Source of the DNA: Actinoplanes liguriensis
Lineage (GTDB): Bacteria; Actinomycetota; Actinomycetes; Mycobacteriales; Micromonosporaceae
Length of the DNA stretch: 6,868 bases
NCBI GenBank assembly: GCA_000715855.1
Contig: KL571237.1
Location: 35,912-42,779 of the forward strand
Direction of reading: 5' to 3'
Position 1 is the first letter of the stretch; the number at the start of each line of letters is the position of its first letter. This document shows, one piece after another, positions 5,170 to 6,868 of this stretch. The notes below the pieces were generated by a model. That model was not told the origin of the DNA. It did not search any database and saw only the letters and a program-made list of their open reading frames with translations. The position numbers and the translations under genes are program-made.

Positions 5170-5901
5170 CTAGCGGGCTCGGACCTGCTGCGTCACCTCG
5201 GGGAATCCGGGCTCGTAGCCTTTCTGGTACGGCTGGGCCGCGAAGAATCCCTCCAGTTCGGCCTGCTCCAGGACGTCCTTCGCGGCTCGTACGCGAGCCC
5301 TCTCGGCGGCCTTCGCCCCCCGCGACCGGGCGACGTCCTCCGCAGCTTTGGCCGCCTGGTTCGCGCGCCTGGTGATCGCCGCCTTGGCGGCCCGCTGCCG
5401 GGCCATCTCCGGGTCGAGGCGCCGCGCCGGCCGCACGTCGGCGGTCGCCTCGACCTCGCGGGCCTCGATCGCCGCGAAGTCCGGCCGGATCTTGGCGGCG
5501 ACCCACTCGACGCCCGCGACCAGGCCGACCACCAGCGAGAAGATGATCCGCAGGCCGAGCGGGCCCGGGGCGGCGAAGTTCACCGCGGCCGAGATGCTGA
5601 CGACGACCACCAGCACCTTGAGGGCGGCTTTCTGAGCGTCCTGGGCCATCCCGGCGGTCTGGCTGATCGTCAGCATGGACAGCATCGCCAGATCAAAAAC
5701 GGCCGGGACGATCCACGCGAACAGCCCGGCGCCGAGGCTCACCAGGTAGTGCCCCTGGTGCAGATAGCTGGCGGCGAGCGCACCCATCAGGATGCCGTTG
5801 TTGGCGCGTTTGATGGTCCGGATCGCCTTCAGCATGCCCGGCACCGCGCCCTTGGCGTACTCGGCGGCGAACTGCTGCGTCAGCGTCATCTGCGCCGGCA
5901 A
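5170..5901 (-). CDS. Four-helix membrane protein with basic Ala-rich tail, DUF2637/Spd-like
   Basis: 243 residues from TTG 5901, chosen because GGGGAGG (5914-5908) sits 6 nt upstream. ATG 5889 is a fallback, and GTG 5991 lacks any ribosome site and would place the likely promoter inside the gene. Residues about 34-48, 53-80, 93-111 and 117-136 are hydrophobic, giving four membrane helices. WIVPAVFDLAMLS (63-75), an SISAAVN motif (102-108) and a Glu in the last helix (VVGLVAGVEW, 124-133) resemble the DUF2637 pattern of wPxxxD, SxxxN and P/E helices. This family includes Spd-type spread proteins of actinobacterial plasmids and integrative elements. Residues 140-218 form a highly charged Ala/Arg/Lys/Glu helix, probably cytoplasmic, which could contact nucleic acid or partner proteins. 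No relaxase, integrase or tra gene is nearby. The family match is by eye. Confidence 0.7.
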   Translation of the reverse strand: MPAQMTLTQQFAAEYAKGAVPGMLKAIRTIKRANNGILMGALAASYLHQGHYLVSLGAGLFAWIVPAVFDLAMLSMLTISQTAGMAQDAQKAALKVLVVVVSISAAVNFAAPGPLGLRIIFSLVVGLVAGVEWVAAKIRPDFAAIEAREVEATADVRPARRLDPEMARQRAAKAAITRRANQAAKAAEDVARSRGAKAAERARVRAAKDVLEQAELEGFFAAQPYQKGYEPGFPEVTQQVRAR

Positions 5902-5907
5902 CGCGAA

Positions 5908-5914
5908 CCTCCCC
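5908..5914 (-). promoter_or_regulatory. Ribosome-binding site deciding a TTG start
   Basis: Read on the minus strand this is GGGGAGG, followed by six bases and then TTG at 5901. It is the only strong Shine-Dalgarno match near any candidate start of the membrane gene, so it fixes the start 90 bases inside the longest open frame. Confidence 0.65.
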
Positions 5915-5951
5915 AGCGATGGAGATGCGAGGAACCCTCGGAACAGGGCAG

Positions 5952-5982
5952 ACGCTACCGAAGATCGGTCGAACGGGGGCAA
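5952..5982 (-). promoter_or_regulatory. Putative promoter of the membrane-protein gene
   Basis: On the minus strand TTGCCC (5982-5977) and TAGCGT (5957-5952) are 19 bp apart, slightly longer than optimal. A start near 5945 would leave a leader of about 44 nt before the TTG start, with the GGGGAGG site inside it. Confidence 0.4.
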
Positions 5983-5991
5983 GGTTCGCAC

Positions 5992-6007
5992 CGGACCGCA
6001 AGGTCCG
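5992..6007. repeat. Small perfect hairpin with GCAA (GNRA) loop
   Basis: CGGACC (5992-5997) and GGTCCG (6002-6007) pair perfectly around GCAA on the plus strand (TTGC on the minus). An AT-rich patch, AATAAAAAGCAA (6009-6020), follows. The T-run lies on the wrong side for a minus-strand terminator, so the role is unclear. It could be an operator dyad upstream of the membrane-protein promoter. Confidence 0.45.
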
Positions 6008-6040
6008 CAATAAAAAGCAAACCCCGATTTGGGTACGAGG

Positions 6041-6058
6041 TGAGCACGCCACCCCGGG
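6041..6058. repeat. Direct repeat of one terminator arm
   Basis: Bases 6041-6058 match 6092-6109 at 16 of 18 positions (shared TGAGCACGCC and CCCGGG blocks), offset by 51 bp. The second copy is the left arm of the hairpin at 6092-6127, so this copy can in principle pair with the same partner arm (6118-6127). Confidence 0.6.
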
Positions 6059-6091
6059 CGACGGAAACGCGCGCCCCGATCCCGGCATGAC

Positions 6092-6127
6092 TGAGCACGC
6101 CCGCCCGGGTCGGGGCGGGCGTGCTCA
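6092..6127 (-). terminator. Strong hairpin, terminator of the symporter gene
   Basis: TGAGCACGCCCGCCC (6092-6106) pairs perfectly over 15 bp with 6113-6127 around a 6-nt loop. On the minus strand the hairpin begins 33 bases after the symporter stop. It lacks a T-run but is by far the strongest stem in the window and should work on either strand. Confidence 0.75.
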
Positions 6128-6159
6128 ACGCCGTACGGCGAAATCGTGGTTGAAATCGG

Positions 6160-6867
6160 TCAGGTCGAGGAGACCGTCCCGACCGTGGTGACCGGCTCCC
6201 GCTCGATTCTCGGGTCGCCCTCGTCGGCGAAGTAGTCGTCCCGCGTCGTCCCGTCCACGCCCTCGGGCGTTTTCATCGCCCGCAGCACGAACGTCACGAG
6301 CACCGCGACGACCAGGTTGACCAGCACCGCCACGAACCCGACGTAGATCGTCTTCTTGGTGTCGAAGCCGAAGTCGGAGAGCGCGAACGCGGAGCCGCCG
6401 AAGTGCTTGCGGCCGGTGGCGGCGTTCGGGATCTGCCAGAGCATCCAGAACGCCAGGAGCATGCCGGCCGCCCAGCCGGCGATCAGCGCGCCCCGGTGCA
6501 GCCAGCGGCCGTAGAGGCCGAGGATCACCGACGGCGCGGTCTGCAGGATGATCACACCGCCGATGAGCTGCAGGTCGATGGAGAACTGCGGGTCCAGGAA
6601 GACGATGAACGCCACCGCGCCGATCTTGACCACCAGCGAGGTGATCTTGGCGACGTTCGCCTCCTGGGCCGGGGTGGCGTCCCGCTTCAGGTACTCCTTG
6701 TAGATGTTGCGGGTGAAAAGATTCGCCGCGGCGATCGACATGATCGCGGCCGGCACCAGGGCGCCGATCCCGATGGCGGCGAACGCCACACCGGCGAACC
6801 AGGCCGGGAAGTGCAGGTCGAACAGCAGCGGCACCACGGTGTTGCTGTCCACGCTGCCGGCCTTCGC
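6160..6867 (-). CDS. mctP: SSS-family sodium:solute symporter, MctP-like, C-terminal part
   Basis: An open frame runs in from the right edge and ends at TGA 6162-6160, giving 235 residues; the GTG at 6852 is internal. Five strongly hydrophobic segments are visible (about 22-51, 72-92, 96-121, 125-145, 172-198). They include the conserved helix and following loop with IGALVPAAIMSIAAANLFT and RNIYKEYLKRD, typical of the SSS family. The tail (from about 199) is hydrophilic and acidic and lies in the cytoplasm. Known: SSS permeases couple sodium entry to solute uptake, and MctP-type members carry short monocarboxylates such as lactate, pyruvate, acetate or propionate. Full proteins are usually about 530-560 residues, so over half lies beyond the window. 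Substrate is inferred from overall resemblance and could differ within the family. Confidence 0.82.
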   Translation of the reverse strand, partial: AKAGSVDSNTVVPLLFDLHFPAWFAGVAFAAIGIGALVPAAIMSIAAANLFTRNIYKEYLKRDATPAQEANVAKITSLVVKIGAVAFIVFLDPQFSIDLQLIGGVIILQTAPSVILGLYGRWLHRGALIAGWAAGMLLAFWMLWQIPNAATGRKHFGGSAFALSDFGFDTKKTIYVGFVAVLVNLVVAVLVTFVLRAMKTPEGVDGTTRDDYFADEGDPRIEREPVTTVGTVSST

Positions 6868-6868
6868 G

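Noticed and set aside
4427..5506. Minus-strand open frame of 359 codons across the zinc-ribbon gene and the membrane gene
   Set aside because: Overlaps two better genes in different frames, contains no domain, and is Arg/Gly/Ala-biased as shadows are.
6041..6127. CRISPR-like or attachment-site repeat pair
   Set aside because: Only two copies, imperfect, with one copy being a terminator arm. No spacer series, integrase or tRNA is present.

Overview
The window is GC-rich, with strong G/C preference at third codon positions, GTG/TTG starts and actinobacterial protein families. The Nif3-like / zinc-ribbon / RNase HI-phosphatase gene order matches Mycobacterium tuberculosis Rv2230c-Rv2229c-Rv2228c. 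A secreted GH18 chitinase and a monocarboxylate symporter fit a filamentous soil actinomycete. I would guess the Micromonosporaceae (Actinoplanes-like), but the genus is inferred from style and not proven.

Layout, left to right. (1) 3-2169, plus strand: a compact three-gene operon with two 4-base stop/start overlaps. It encodes the C-terminal end of a Nif3-like (DUF34) dinuclear-metal protein, a coiled-coil protein with a C4 zinc ribbon, and a fused RNase HI / histidine phosphatase. (2) 2170-3561: a single-domain secreted chitinase. Its 81-bp leader carries a promoter-like pair and overlapping inverted repeats, and a strong hairpin follows the stop. (3) 3580-4110 plus and 4120-4437 minus: two small uncharacterised proteins, one probably secreted, converging with only 9 bp between stop codons. 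(4) 4438-4537: a divergent promoter region with a perfect inverted repeat, then a probably leaderless gene for a Cys-rich protein with two likely zinc ribbons (4538-4981). (5) 4982-5169: a convergent gap with two GC-rich hairpins. (6) 5170-5901, minus: a four-helix membrane protein with a basic Ala/Arg/Lys-rich tail, resembling DUF2637/Spd-like proteins of actinobacterial plasmids and integrative elements. (7) 5902-6159: a 258-bp gap with a promoter for the membrane gene, a GNRA-capped small hairpin, and a 15-bp perfect-stem hairpin whose one arm is duplicated 51 bp away. (8) 6160-6867, minus: the C-terminal ~235 residues of an SSS-family symporter resembling MctP, cut by the window edge.

Only the first operon and the chitinase/symporter have readable roles: metal/nucleic-acid housekeeping, chitin breakdown and small-acid uptake. 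I see no CRISPR array, tRNA, rRNA, insertion sequence, toxin-antitoxin pair or recognisable defence cassette. The items most worth a second look are the chitinase leader, the orphan DUF2637-like protein, and the terminator with a competing duplicated arm. None of these amounts to a demonstrated new system.
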